Source: Pseudomonas gingeri
GTDB taxonomy: Bacteria; Pseudomonadota; Gammaproteobacteria; Pseudomonadales; Pseudomonadaceae
Direction of reading: 5' to 3'
Assembly (NCBI RefSeq): GCF_013386115.1
Contig: NZ_JACAOR010000008.1
Span: 509,114 to 573,113 of the forward strand
Length of the DNA: 64,000 nt
This document shows positions 41,553 to 49,892 of the stretch, in pieces. The notes under the pieces are model-generated. The model saw nothing but the letters and a program-made list of their open reading frames with translations, made no database searches and was not told the origin of the DNA. Within the stretch, counting starts at the first letter, position 1. Each line of letters starts with the position of its first letter. Position numbers and translations under genes: made by a program.

Positions 41553-42899
41553 ATGCAGAACTCGACCCAAGCGGCGAATGCCTGGCGCATTCTGTTCCTG
41601 CTGTTCCTCGCCAACCTGTTCAATTTCTTCGATCGGACCATTCCGGCGATCATCATCGAGCCGATCCGCATGGAATGGCACCTGAGCGATTTCCAGATCG
41701 GCATCATCGGTACCGCCTTCACCATCGTCTATGCCATCGCCGGCCTGCCCCTGGGGCGCATGGCCGACAACGGGTCGCGCAGCAAGCTGATGGGCTGGGG
41801 CCTGGCGGTGTGGAGCGGGCTGACGGCAGTCAATGGCCTGGTGGGCAGCTTCTGGACTTTCCTGCTGGTGCGCATGGGCGTCGGTATCGGTGAAGCCAGC
41901 TATGCGCCGGCGGCCAACTCGCTGATCGGCGACCTGTTCCCGGCGCATCGACGCGCCAGGGCGATGGGGATCTTCATGCTCGGCCTGCCACTGGGGCTGC
42001 TGCTGGCCTTCTTCACCATCGGAGCGATGGTCAAGGCCTTCGACAGCTGGCGGGCGCCATTCTTTATCGCGGCGGTGCCGGGGCTGCTCCTGGCCGTGTT
42101 CATGTTCTTCATCAAGGAACCGAAACGCGGCGCGGCGGAAACCGTGAAGGTCTCCCAGGAACGGATCGAGCGTCCGGTGCGGCGCCTGATGGCGATCCCG
42201 ACCTTTCTCTGGCTGGTCCTGGCCGGGTTGACCTTCAACTTCGCCACCTATGCCTGCAACTCGTTCCTGGTGCCGATGCTGCAACGTTACTTCCTGATGC
42301 CGTTGCAGGAGGCGGCGGTGGCCACCGGTCTGATCGTCGGTGTGACCGGGCTGTTCGGGCTGACCCTGGGCGGTTGGGTGGCGGACAAGATCCACCAGCG
42401 TGTCGCCAACGGTCGCCTGCTGTTCGCGGCCGGCAGCCTGGTGGTCTCGACCTTGACCACCGCCTGGGCGCTGCATGCCGGGCGGATCGAGATCGGGGTG
42501 TTCGTGGCGGTATTCAGCGTCGGTTGGCTGTTTGCCTATAACTTCTATACCTGCGTCTATACCGCGATCCAGGACGTGGTCGAGCCGCGGCTGCGGGCGA
42601 CGGCGATGGCCGTGTATTTCGCGGGGTTGTATCTGCTCGGTGGTGGCCTGGGGCCGGTGGTGGTCGGGTTGTTGTCCGATCATTTCGCCCATGCGGCGAT
42701 GCTGGCGGCGGGGGCGCAGCAGATGACCGAGGCGTTCAAAGCCGTGGGCCTGCATGACGCGATGTACCTGATACCGGGGGCGTTGTTGCTGACCCTGCTG
42801 TTCCTGTTCCAGGCAGCCCGGTGTTTCAGCAAGGATGCGCAGCGCATGCGCGAGGGAATGGCGGCGGATGAGCCGGGCACGGCGCCTGTGGCGGTTTGA
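41553..42899 (+). CDS. MFS transporter, spinster-type
   Basis: A 448-residue major facilitator with 12 helices. The N-terminal LLFLANLFNFFDRTIPAIIIEPI and GLPLGRMADNGSRSKLM (motif A) and GVGIGEASYAPAANSLIGDLFP (motif C-like) are the pattern of spinster-family permeases. These carry sphingolipid-like lipids in eukaryotes; bacterial substrates are largely unknown. ATG 41553 is preceded by AGAGACGG. A REP pair follows the stop. Confidence 0.9.
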   Translation: MQNSTQAANAWRILFLLFLANLFNFFDRTIPAIIIEPIRMEWHLSDFQIGIIGTAFTIVYAIAGLPLGRMADNGSRSKLMGWGLAVWSGLTAVNGLVGSFWTFLLVRMGVGIGEASYAPAANSLIGDLFPAHRRARAMGIFMLGLPLGLLLAFFTIGAMVKAFDSWRAPFFIAAVPGLLLAVFMFFIKEPKRGAAETVKVSQERIERPVRRLMAIPTFLWLVLAGLTFNFATYACNSFLVPMLQRYFLMPLQEAAVATGLIVGVTGLFGLTLGGWVADKIHQRVANGRLLFAAGSLVVSTLTTAWALHAGRIEIGVFVAVFSVGWLFAYNFYTCVYTAIQDVVEPRLRATAMAVYFAGLYLLGGGLGPVVVGLLSDHFAHAAMLAAGAQQMTEAFKAVGLHDAMYLIPGALLLTLLFLFQAARCFSKDAQRMREGMAADEPGTAPVAV

Positions 42900-42910
42900 C
42901 TCTGAACCTT

Positions 42911-42994
42911 GCAGGGACCGGCTTGCCGGCGATTGGGGACCTCAAGGCTTGCGTTGCCCATGATGGCCTCATCGCCGGCAAGCCGGCTCCTACA
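42911..42994. repeat. REP pair between the MFS gene and rapA
   Basis: GGGACCGGCTTGCCGGCGAT and ATCGCCGGCAAGCCGGCTCC stand in inverted orientation about 40 bases apart between two converging genes. Confidence 0.83.
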
Positions 42995-43050
42995 GATTGG
43001 AGACCAGGTCTGGAGGAGCGGGCAGGCGCTGGCGAGAGCGCCCCGGTGGA

Positions 43051-45897
43051 TCAGCCAGCCACCAGCACCCGGATCGCTTCCAGGCGCAGCGCGGCTTTTT
43101 CAAGCATCGCCAGGCCCTGTTCCCGTTGCTGACGCAGCGCCACCAGCTCGCTGTCGCGCACGGTCGGGTTGACCGCCTGCAACGCGGTCAGGCGCGCCAG
43201 TTCTTCATCGGTATCCGCCGCCAGGCGCCGTTGCGCTTCGGCCACGCGCTCGGCGTGGCGTGGCGCGATCTTCGCTTCGCCGGCGTTGATCTTCGGCGTC
43301 AGGCTGTCGCGCTGGGCCTGGATGAACTTGTTGGCGCTGGCCCGTGGCACGCTTTCCAGCTGGTCGTTCAGGGTTTCGAAGGAGACACGGGTCGACAGGT
43401 CGTTGCCGTTGGCGTCCAGCAGGCAGCGCAGGGCGGCTGGCGGCAGGTAGCGGCCCAGTTGCAGCGAGCGCGGGGCGACCACTTCGCTGACGTACAGCAG
43501 TTCCAGCAACACGGTGCCGGGTTTCAGCGCCTTGTTCTTGATCAGCGCCACGGCGGTGTTGCCCATCGAACCGGACAGCACCAGGTCCATGCCGCCCTGC
43601 ACCATCGGGTGCTCCCAGGTGATGAACTGCATGTCCTCGCGTGACAGCGCCTGGTTGCGGTCGTAGGTGATGGTCACGCCTTCGTCGTCGCCCAGCGGGA
43701 AGCTGGCGTCGAGCATCTTCTCGCTCGGTTTGAGGATCAGGGCGTTTTCCGAGTGGTCTTCGCTGTCGATGCCAAAGGCGTCGAACAGGGTTTCCATATA
43801 GATCGGCAGGGCGAACTGATCGTCCTGCTCATGGATCGCCTCGACCAGCGCATCGCCTTCGCCGGCGCCGCCGGAGTTGAGTTCCAGCAGGCGGTCGCGA
43901 CCGGTATGCAGCTCGGCCTCCAGGCGCTCGCGCTCGGTGCGGGCTTCGTCCACCAGTGCTTGCCACTCGCCATCGTCGCCACCTTCGAGCAGCGGCAGCA
44001 GGCGCGGGCCGAACTGGTGCTGCAGGGCGTTGCCGGTCGGGCAGGTGTTGAGGAAGGCGTTCAGCGCTTCGTGGTACCACTGGAACAGGCGCTCTTGCGG
44101 ACTGGTCTCCAGGTACGGCACGTGCAACTCGATCACGTGTTTCTGGCCGATCCGGTCGAGACGACCGATCCGCTGTTCCAGCAGGTCCGGGTGCGACGGC
44201 AGGTCGAACAGCACCAGGTGATGGGAGAACTGGAAGTTGCGGCCTTCACTGCCGATTTCCGAGCAGATCAGTACCTGGGCGCCGAATTCCTCGTCGGCGA
44301 AGTAGGCCGCGGCACGGTCCCGCTCGAGGATGTTCATGCCCTCGTGGAACACCGTCGCCGGAATGCCGGAACGCACGCGCAGGGCGTCTTCCAGGTCCAT
44401 GGCGGTTTCCGCGTGGGCGCAGATCACCAGCACCTTGGTGCGCTTGAGCATTTTCAGCTGGTCGATCAGCCACTCGACGCGCGGGTCGAAGCGCCACCAG
44501 CGTTCTTCCTCGCTGGCGTCCGGCTGGGACTGGAAGCTGACTTCCGGGTACAGCTCGGCGTGTTCGCCCAGCGGCAGTTCCAGGTATTCGTCCGGGTTCG
44601 GCAGCGGGTAGGCGTGCAGCTTGCGCTCCGGGAAACCCTGCACCGCGGCGCGGGTGTTGCGGAACAGCACGCGGCCGGTGCCATGGCGATCCAGCAGTTC
44701 GCGGACCAGGCGGGCGCTGGCTTCGGTATCGCCGTCGTTGACTGCGGTGAGCAGGGCTTCGCCTTCGTCGCCGAGGAAACCCTGGATGGTCTTGTGCGCC
44801 GCCGGGGAGAGACGGCCCTGGTCCAGCAGTTCCTGCACTGCTTCGGCCACCGGGCGATAGTTTTCGCTTTCGGCGCGGAAGGCTGCCAGGTCGTGGAAGC
44901 GGTTCGGGTCGAGCAGGCGCAGACGGGCGAAGTGGCTGTCCTGGCCCAGTTGTTCCGGGGTGGCGGTCAGCAGCAGGACGCCGGGAATGGTCTCGGCCAG
45001 TTGCTCGACCAAGGCGTATTCCGGGCTGACCTGATCTTCATGCCAGACCAGGTGGTGCGCCTCGTCGACCACCAGCAGATCCCAGCCGGCGGCGAACAGC
45101 GCATCCTGGGCCTTCTCGTCCTCGACCAGCCATTCCAGGGCCACCAGGGCCAGCTGGGTGTCTTCGAACGGGTTGCTGGCATCGCTTTCGATAAAGCGTT
45201 CGGCATCGAACAGCGCGACCTGCAGGTTGAAGCGCCGGCGCATTTCCACCAGCCACTGGTGCTGGAGGTTTTCCGGCACCAGGATCAGGACGCGGCTGGC
45301 GCGCCCGGACAGCAGTTGGCGATGGATCACCAGGCCGGCCTCGATGGTCTTGCCCAGGCCCACTTCGTCCGCCAGCAGGACCCGTGGCGCGATACGGTCG
45401 GCGACTTCACGGGCGATGTGCAACTGGTGCGCGATGGGTTGCGCGCGGACACCGCCCAGGCCCCAGAGCGAGGACTGCAACTGGCGGCTGGTGTGTTCCA
45501 GGGTGTGGTAGCGCAGGGAGAACCAGGCCAGCGGGTCGATCTGCCCGGCGAACAGGCGGTCGCTGGCCAGGCGGAACTGGATGAAGTTCGACAGCTGGGT
45601 TTCCGGCAGCGTGACGACTTCGTTCTGCGCGTTGAGGCCATGGTAGACCAGCAGTCCGTCGACATCGTCGACTTCGCGCACGGTCATCTTCCAGCCTTCG
45701 AAGTGGGTAATGGTGTCCCCGGGCGAGAAACGCACACGGGTGAGAGGCGCATTCCTTAGCGCGTACTGGCGAGTGTCGCCAGTGGCCGGATAGAGCACGG
45801 TCAACAAGCGGCCGTCCTGTGCCAGAACGGTGCCCAAACCCAGCTCGGCTTCGCTGTCACTGATCCAGCGTTGCCCCGGTTGATACTGCTGCGCCAT
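43051..45897 (-). CDS. rapA: RNA polymerase-associated SWI2/SNF2 ATPase RapA
   Basis: A 948-residue RapA (HepA), which binds core RNA polymerase and recycles it. The N-terminal part begins YQPGQRWISDSEAELGLG. The helicase motifs are LLADEVGLGKTIEAGLVIHRQL (Walker A), LLVVDEAHHLVW (DEAH box), LLLTATPEQLGQ, and the C-lobe motifs LICSEIGSEGRNFQFSHHLVLFDLP and EQRIGRLDRIGQKHVIELH. Length is normal. Monocistronic. Confidence 0.97.
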   Translation of the reverse strand: MAQQYQPGQRWISDSEAELGLGTVLAQDGRLLTVLYPATGDTRQYALRNAPLTRVRFSPGDTITHFEGWKMTVREVDDVDGLLVYHGLNAQNEVVTLPETQLSNFIQFRLASDRLFAGQIDPLAWFSLRYHTLEHTSRQLQSSLWGLGGVRAQPIAHQLHIAREVADRIAPRVLLADEVGLGKTIEAGLVIHRQLLSGRASRVLILVPENLQHQWLVEMRRRFNLQVALFDAERFIESDASNPFEDTQLALVALEWLVEDEKAQDALFAAGWDLLVVDEAHHLVWHEDQVSPEYALVEQLAETIPGVLLLTATPEQLGQDSHFARLRLLDPNRFHDLAAFRAESENYRPVAEAVQELLDQGRLSPAAHKTIQGFLGDEGEALLTAVNDGDTEASARLVRELLDRHGTGRVLFRNTRAAVQGFPERKLHAYPLPNPDEYLELPLGEHAELYPEVSFQSQPDASEEERWWRFDPRVEWLIDQLKMLKRTKVLVICAHAETAMDLEDALRVRSGIPATVFHEGMNILERDRAAAYFADEEFGAQVLICSEIGSEGRNFQFSHHLVLFDLPSHPDLLEQRIGRLDRIGQKHVIELHVPYLETSPQERLFQWYHEALNAFLNTCPTGNALQHQFGPRLLPLLEGGDDGEWQALVDEARTERERLEAELHTGRDRLLELNSGGAGEGDALVEAIHEQDDQFALPIYMETLFDAFGIDSEDHSENALILKPSEKMLDASFPLGDDEGVTITYDRNQALSREDMQFITWEHPMVQGGMDLVLSGSMGNTAVALIKNKALKPGTVLLELLYVSEVVAPRSLQLGRYLPPAALRCLLDANGNDLSTRVSFETLNDQLESVPRASANKFIQAQRDSLTPKINAGEAKIAPRHAERVAEAQRRLAADTDEELARLTALQAVNPTVRDSELVALRQQREQGLAMLEKAALRLEAIRVLVAG

Positions 45898-46152
45898 GCT
45901 GCCTGACTCCCGCCTTGAAAAAGCCGACTATCTTAACGGAATCGGCGCTTTCAGGCCAAAGGCTCTTGCTCTCTTGATTGAAAGGACGGGACTCCTGTCG
46001 AGAAACCATACGGAACAAGACTAACGGTAGCCCACGATGACGTTCGTCGGGACGTATTGCACCCTTGAGCGATAACCGGGTCACACTTTCGCGACTGGCG
46101 GCTCAAGTCGCGGATCCCACAGCCGACAGCCTGCCGACAGGAGAGAAAAATC

Positions 46153-46494
46153 ATGCTGCCACCGCTGCTACCCCTGAGCGTCCTGCCGGTGACCTCCCAG
46201 CAGGACCCGATCCGGCCACGACCGGATATCCCGCCCGTGGTGCCGGTTCAGGAAAGCTCCAACGAAAGTACCATCGACCTGCAGAAACGCGACCCCGAAG
46301 AGGCCGCGTGGCTGCTGCGTGAAGAACAGCGGCGCCAGCAGGAACAGCAGCAGCGTCGGCGCGAGGCCGACGATGATCCCGAACGCCACCTGGCGGTGCC
46401 GGGCGACGAGTTGAACGCCGACAACACCGTGCCGGTGGTGGCGCTGATGGATGAACAGCCGCGTCAGGGCCTGCTGGTCGACGTCGAGGTCTGA
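46153..46494 (+). CDS. Small Gln/Arg-rich hypothetical protein
   Basis: A 113-residue protein with AGGAGAG before the ATG. It is Pro-rich at the N-terminus (TSQQDPIRPRPDIPPVVPV), followed by a highly charged Gln/Arg helix (EEQRRQQEQQQRRREADDD), and an ordered-looking end. It converges with the aminotransferase gene, overlapping it by 31 bases. I do not recognise a domain. It is probably real because codon use and ribosome binding site are good. Confidence 0.7.
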   Translation: MLPPLLPLSVLPVTSQQDPIRPRPDIPPVVPVQESSNESTIDLQKRDPEEAAWLLREEQRRQQEQQQRRREADDDPERHLAVPGDELNADNTVPVVALMDEQPRQGLLVDVEV

Positions 46495-47708
46495 GGCCCT
46501 TCACTGGCCAACTGACCCAGGGCCTGCAACAGCAGGTCGATTTCCTCCCGGGTGGTGAGATGACTCACGGCAATCCGGGCAATGGCCGGCAGATCGCGGG
46601 CCTGCATGTCCAGAGGCGTATAGGCCGTGCCGTTGGCGCCCAGGTTGATCGCCCGTTCGGCCAGTTTCTCCTTCAGGGCAAACACATCCCAACCCTTCAA
46701 GGTAAAGGCAATCAGCCCGGACTGCTGCCCGGACAGGCCGAGGTCATGCAGCTCAAGGCCCGGAATTGCGCGCAGATCGTGGCGCAGCCGGTCGCTGGAT
46801 GCCTGGATCCGGCGACGGATGCGTTCGATGCCGAGCTGATTCACTTCTTTCAAGGCGTTGGCCAGGCCGGCCATCAGCACCAGCGAGCGTTCGCTGGTCT
46901 CGAAGCGCCGGGCATCGTCGCGCAGGGTGAAGGCCTTGCCGTCCCAGGGCGCCGACAGCACGTCGAGCTGGCGCGGCGCCAATTGTTCGAGAAAACCCCG
47001 ACGCACATACATCAGCGCCGTGCCGCGCGGGCCACGGAGGAATTTGCGCGCGGCGCCCTTGAGCACGTCGCAGCCCAATGCCTGGACGTCGCAGGGCAAC
47101 TGTCCGAGGGCCTGGCCGGCATCGATGAAATAGGCAATGCCATGACGCCGTGCCACCTCGCCGATGGCGGCGGCCGGGTTGATCAGGCCGCCGTTGGCCG
47201 GCAGCCAGGTCAGGGCGATCAGGCGTACGCGGGCGTCGATCAGTTGTTCCAGGGACGACACCGACACCGCTCCGGTTTCGTCGCAGGGGATCACTTCAAG
47301 ACTGGCTCCGGCCTTGACTGCCTCGGCCATGCAGGCCAGGTTGCCGGCCCATTCATGGCGTCCGACGAGAATCCGTTCGCCGGCGCGCCAGGGCCCCAGC
47401 GCTGCGAAGGCCATGCTCCAGGCCGCGGAACCACTGCTGGCGAACGCGATGCTGTCGGTGTCGGCGTTGAGCAGTTGCGCCGCAGCCTGTCGGGCCTGCT
47501 CTTCCAGGCGCGCGCCATGGACGCCGGCCTCCATCGGGCCGAGACTCGCTTCGAGCTGCAACTGCCCGGTCATGGCGTCCAGCGTGGCCTGGCTCGGCAG
47601 CGACGCCCCTGCGTGGTTGAAATGGATCACCCGCGCGCAGCCCGGTGTGGCGGCGCGCAGACGGGCGATTTCTGCGTCGGACAGCTCGGTTGAGGTGTCG
47701 TTGTTCAT
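46464..47708 (-). CDS. Class V aminotransferase-fold PLP enzyme
   Basis: A 414-residue PLP enzyme of the class V/cysteine desulfurase superfamily. FNHAGASLPSQATLDAM stands at the N-terminus; the cofactor-binding His/Asp region is YFIDAGQALGQLPCDVQ, and the Schiff-base Lys is in GCDVLKGAARKFLRGPRG. It is coupled by a four-base overlap to an upstream RidA-family gene. RidA removes reactive enamine/imine products of PLP enzymes, so the pair is functionally sensible. The substrate cannot be deduced. Confidence 0.87.
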   Translation of the reverse strand: MNNDTSTELSDAEIARLRAATPGCARVIHFNHAGASLPSQATLDAMTGQLQLEASLGPMEAGVHGARLEEQARQAAAQLLNADTDSIAFASSGSAAWSMAFAALGPWRAGERILVGRHEWAGNLACMAEAVKAGASLEVIPCDETGAVSVSSLEQLIDARVRLIALTWLPANGGLINPAAAIGEVARRHGIAYFIDAGQALGQLPCDVQALGCDVLKGAARKFLRGPRGTALMYVRRGFLEQLAPRQLDVLSAPWDGKAFTLRDDARRFETSERSLVLMAGLANALKEVNQLGIERIRRRIQASSDRLRHDLRAIPGLELHDLGLSGQQSGLIAFTLKGWDVFALKEKLAERAINLGANGTAYTPLDMQARDLPAIARIAVSHLTTREEIDLLLQALGQLASEGPQTSTSTSRP

Positions 47709-48175
47709 GGCCGCAGCTCGAAAATCGCATCGATCTCCACGGCCACGCCGCTGGGCAGGCTGGCGACGCCGACGGCCGTGCGGGCGTGGCGGCCTTTTTC
47801 CCCCAATGCATTGACCAGCAGGTTGGAGGCACCATTGGCGACCGCGCCCTGGCGCTGGAAGTCGGGGGCGGCGGCCACGAATACGCCGAGACGGACGATG
47901 CGCACCAGTTTCGACAGATCGTCATCGATGGCCTGGCCCAATTGCGCCAGCAGGCCAAGGGCCGCCAGTTCCGCGGCCCTGGCGCCTTCTTCCTCGCCGA
48001 GGGTATCGCCGAGTCGGCCGATATAGGCGGGTTTGCCTTCCTGCAACGGAATCTGCCCGGAGATGAACAGCTGGTTGTTGCTGATCACGTGGTTCACGTA
48101 GTTGGCGATGGGCTGGCTGGGCACCGGCAGGCTCAGGCCCAGTTGGCTGACACGGTCGAACAGGGAATCGTTCAT
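47705..48175 (-). CDS. RidA family protein
   Basis: A 156-residue member of the YjgF/RidA family (RutC-like variants): NHVISNNQLFISGQIPLQEGK near the N-terminus, VRIVRLGVFVAAAPDFQRQ in the middle, and the C-terminal HARTAVGVASLPSGVAVEIDAIFEL with the substrate-binding Arg (ARTAVG). ATG at 48175 has AGGAGG upstream. It is coupled to the aminotransferase. The LysR gene 88 bases upstream on the same strand may regulate the pair. Confidence 0.87.
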   Translation of the reverse strand: MNDSLFDRVSQLGLSLPVPSQPIANYVNHVISNNQLFISGQIPLQEGKPAYIGRLGDTLGEEEGARAAELAALGLLAQLGQAIDDDLSKLVRIVRLGVFVAAAPDFQRQGAVANGASNLLVNALGEKGRHARTAVGVASLPSGVAVEIDAIFELRP

Positions 48176-48263
48176 GCTGAAACCTCCTGGAAGAAGATGC
48201 CAGCATGCTCGGCGCGCCATGGGGCGACAAACGGATAGATTCAATCGGACGTATCTGATTGGC

Positions 48264-49142
48264 TCATGTGTCCGCCCGGGTGCATTGTTCCGTCAGCCAG
48301 GCGCAGAAGCACTCGGCGTCCGGGGAAAGGGCGGCATTGGGCTTGATCAACCAGTAGCCGATCTCGCTTTCAAAGGTCGGCGTGTCGAAGGCCGGAACCA
48401 GCGAACCGTCCCTGAGCCTGCGCCCGATCAGGCGTTGGCGACCCATGGCGATGCCCTGGCCGGCTACCGCGGCTTCGACGACGATGTTGTAGTCATGGAG
48501 CATGACCGTGGGGTAGTGCTGCAAGTCGATATGCTGGTGCCGCGACCAGTCGATCCACTCGAAGGGTTGTCGGGCCTGGGCCATCAGCAGTGGGCCGCGT
48601 TCGATCGAGCGGGCCTTGAAGGCCGGGCTGCAGACCGGAGTCAGGCGCTCGGTCATCAGGCGCTGGGCATCGACGTTGCTCCAGCCGCCCTTGCCATAAC
48701 GAATCGCCAGGTCAACCTGGGCGCCGGCGACATCGGCCAGTTGGATGGACGGCTCCAGTTCCACCTGGATATGCGGGTGGCGGCCGATGAAGTCAGCCAG
48801 GCGCGGTGCGAGCCAGAGGGTGGCGAAGGAGGCGAGCAGGCCGATTCGCAGTACCCGGCCCGGCGTGGCGGAGCGCAGTCGCCGCGTGGCCTCGGCGATC
48901 TGCTCCAGCGCCGGGCGGATCTGCCGGTAGTAGCGCTGGCCGGCCTCGCTGAGGTCGATGGCGCGGGTGCGACGGATGAACAGGCGCTGGTCGAGGTACT
49001 GCTCTAGTTTCTGGATCTGATGGCTGACCGCACTCTGGCTGACGGACAGTTCCTCGGCCGCCTTGATAAAGCTCAGGTGACGGGCCACCGATTCAAAGGC
49101 GCGCAGGGCCATCAGCGGTGGGAGGTCCTTGTGCAATGTCAC
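48264..49142 (-). CDS. LysR-family regulator, GcvA-like
   Basis: A LysR protein of about 292 residues: LPPLMALRAFESVARHLSFIKAAEELSVSQSAVSHQIQKLE is the GcvA-type helix-turn-helix, followed by an effector domain (GVQVDLAIRYGKGGW-like AQVDLAIRYGKGGW). GTG 49142 has AAGGA upstream; another start further upstream is possible. It precedes the RidA-aminotransferase pair on the same strand, which it probably controls. Confidence 0.82.
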   Translation of the reverse strand: MTLHKDLPPLMALRAFESVARHLSFIKAAEELSVSQSAVSHQIQKLEQYLDQRLFIRRTRAIDLSEAGQRYYRQIRPALEQIAEATRRLRSATPGRVLRIGLLASFATLWLAPRLADFIGRHPHIQVELEPSIQLADVAGAQVDLAIRYGKGGWSNVDAQRLMTERLTPVCSPAFKARSIERGPLLMAQARQPFEWIDWSRHQHIDLQHYPTVMLHDYNIVVEAAVAGQGIAMGRQRLIGRRLRDGSLVPAFDTPTFESEIGYWLIKPNAALSPDAECFCAWLTEQCTRADT

Positions 49143-49330
49143 GTCAACGATCCTTGGCAGCCATTCGGATGGGGCGATTCTGCGGGGAAATCGCCGTTGC
49201 TGACACACTTTAATGGCAAGCGGGCGGCTTCACGACTGGTCAGCGCGGGCGCTTGCCCGCATTATTGAGTCATTGCGCGGGTCGAAGTGGATGACTTCGG
49301 CCGAATTCGACGGATAGCGATGTAGTGATC

Positions 49331-49492
49331 ATGAGCCAAGACGACAAGCTGATCGACCTGAATACCGAGCGGGCCAAACGTGTCCACGACCTCAACGAGA
49401 AGCGCCTGAATGAAGTCCGCCAGGCGTTCGAGCAGGCGATGCCCCTGGGCAAGGCCAGGAAAAAATCGAAGAACAAGCCGAAAAAGCGCTGA
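49331..49492 (+). CDS. Small conserved basic-tailed protein
   Basis: A 53-residue gene: MSQDDKLIDLNTERAKRVHD continues as a charged amphipathic helix and ends in a Lys/Arg/Ser-rich tail (ARKKSKNKPKKR). Codon choice and the acidic-helix/basic-tail design look natural, and the frame is not explained by a larger gene. A ribosome binding site is weak. The function is unknown; nucleic-acid binding by the tail is an inference. Confidence 0.65.
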   Translation: MSQDDKLIDLNTERAKRVHDLNEKRLNEVRQAFEQAMPLGKARKKSKNKPKKR

Positions 49493-49507
49493 TATCGGCG
49501 CTGAAAC

Positions 49508-49521
49508 TTGATGCACGTCAG
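49508..49521 (+). promoter_or_regulatory. Possible degenerate Anr/FNR box
   Basis: TTGAT-GCAC-GTCAG stands 116 bases before the ccoM-like gene. The left half is a perfect Anr half-site; the right half matches only in its central TCA. It would suit oxygen control of a cbb3 subunit but is weak. Confidence 0.3.
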
Positions 49522-49636
49522 TTAATGTCCTTTCCCCGCGCCCGGTTCCGGGCGGCATTGATCCCGGTCAATTTTCCTCCGTGCCCGTTTGGGTAACTTA
49601 GCCCCATCGCAACAGGGCAAGCGCAGGAGGCCAGTC

Positions 49637-49753
49637 ATGTTTTTCGATAACGTGGTAATCGCCGGAGTGCTGACAGTGGGCCTCATGGTGATGTTCTTCG
49701 CAGGATTCGGTTTTTTTATCTGGAAAGACTCACATAAGCGGAAAAAAACCTAG
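49637..49753 (+). CDS. ccoM: CcoM-like cbb3 oxidase small subunit
   Basis: A 38-residue single-helix membrane protein: MFFDNVVIAGVLTVGLMVMF, then FAGFGFFIWKDSHKRKKT. The length, one membrane helix and the FIWKDSHK end match the CcoM subunit found in Pseudomonas cbb3 cytochrome c oxidase, where it stabilises the complex. AGGAGG stands six bases before the ATG. It is remote from ccoNOPQ, as in other pseudomonads. A strong terminator follows. It is too short for most gene finders. Confidence 0.75.
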   Translation: MFFDNVVIAGVLTVGLMVMFFAGFGFFIWKDSHKRKKT

Positions 49754-49786
49754 GTCTTTCCAGGGAGCGAGCACGCAAGGCATTTT

Positions 49787-49812
49787 GGGCGACTTCGGTC
49801 GCCCTTTTTTTT
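49787..49812 (+). terminator. Terminator after ccoM
   Basis: GGGCGAC-TTCG-GTCGCCC (49787-49804) followed by eight T: a stable UUCG tetraloop hairpin. Confidence 0.95.
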
Positions 49813-49843
49813 GCCTGTCGTTTGCCTTTTGACCGGGCAAAAA

Positions 49844-49873
49844 AAAGGTGCGATCCGCAGATCACACCTTTTT
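49844..49873 (-). terminator. Terminator of the pit gene
   Basis: A near-perfect hairpin (GGTGCGATC / GATCACACC, one mismatch, loop CGCA) flanked by A and T runs, just after the pit stop on the minus strand; it can act in both directions. Confidence 0.85.
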
Positions 49874-49892
49874 CTGTGTCACTGGAAACGAC

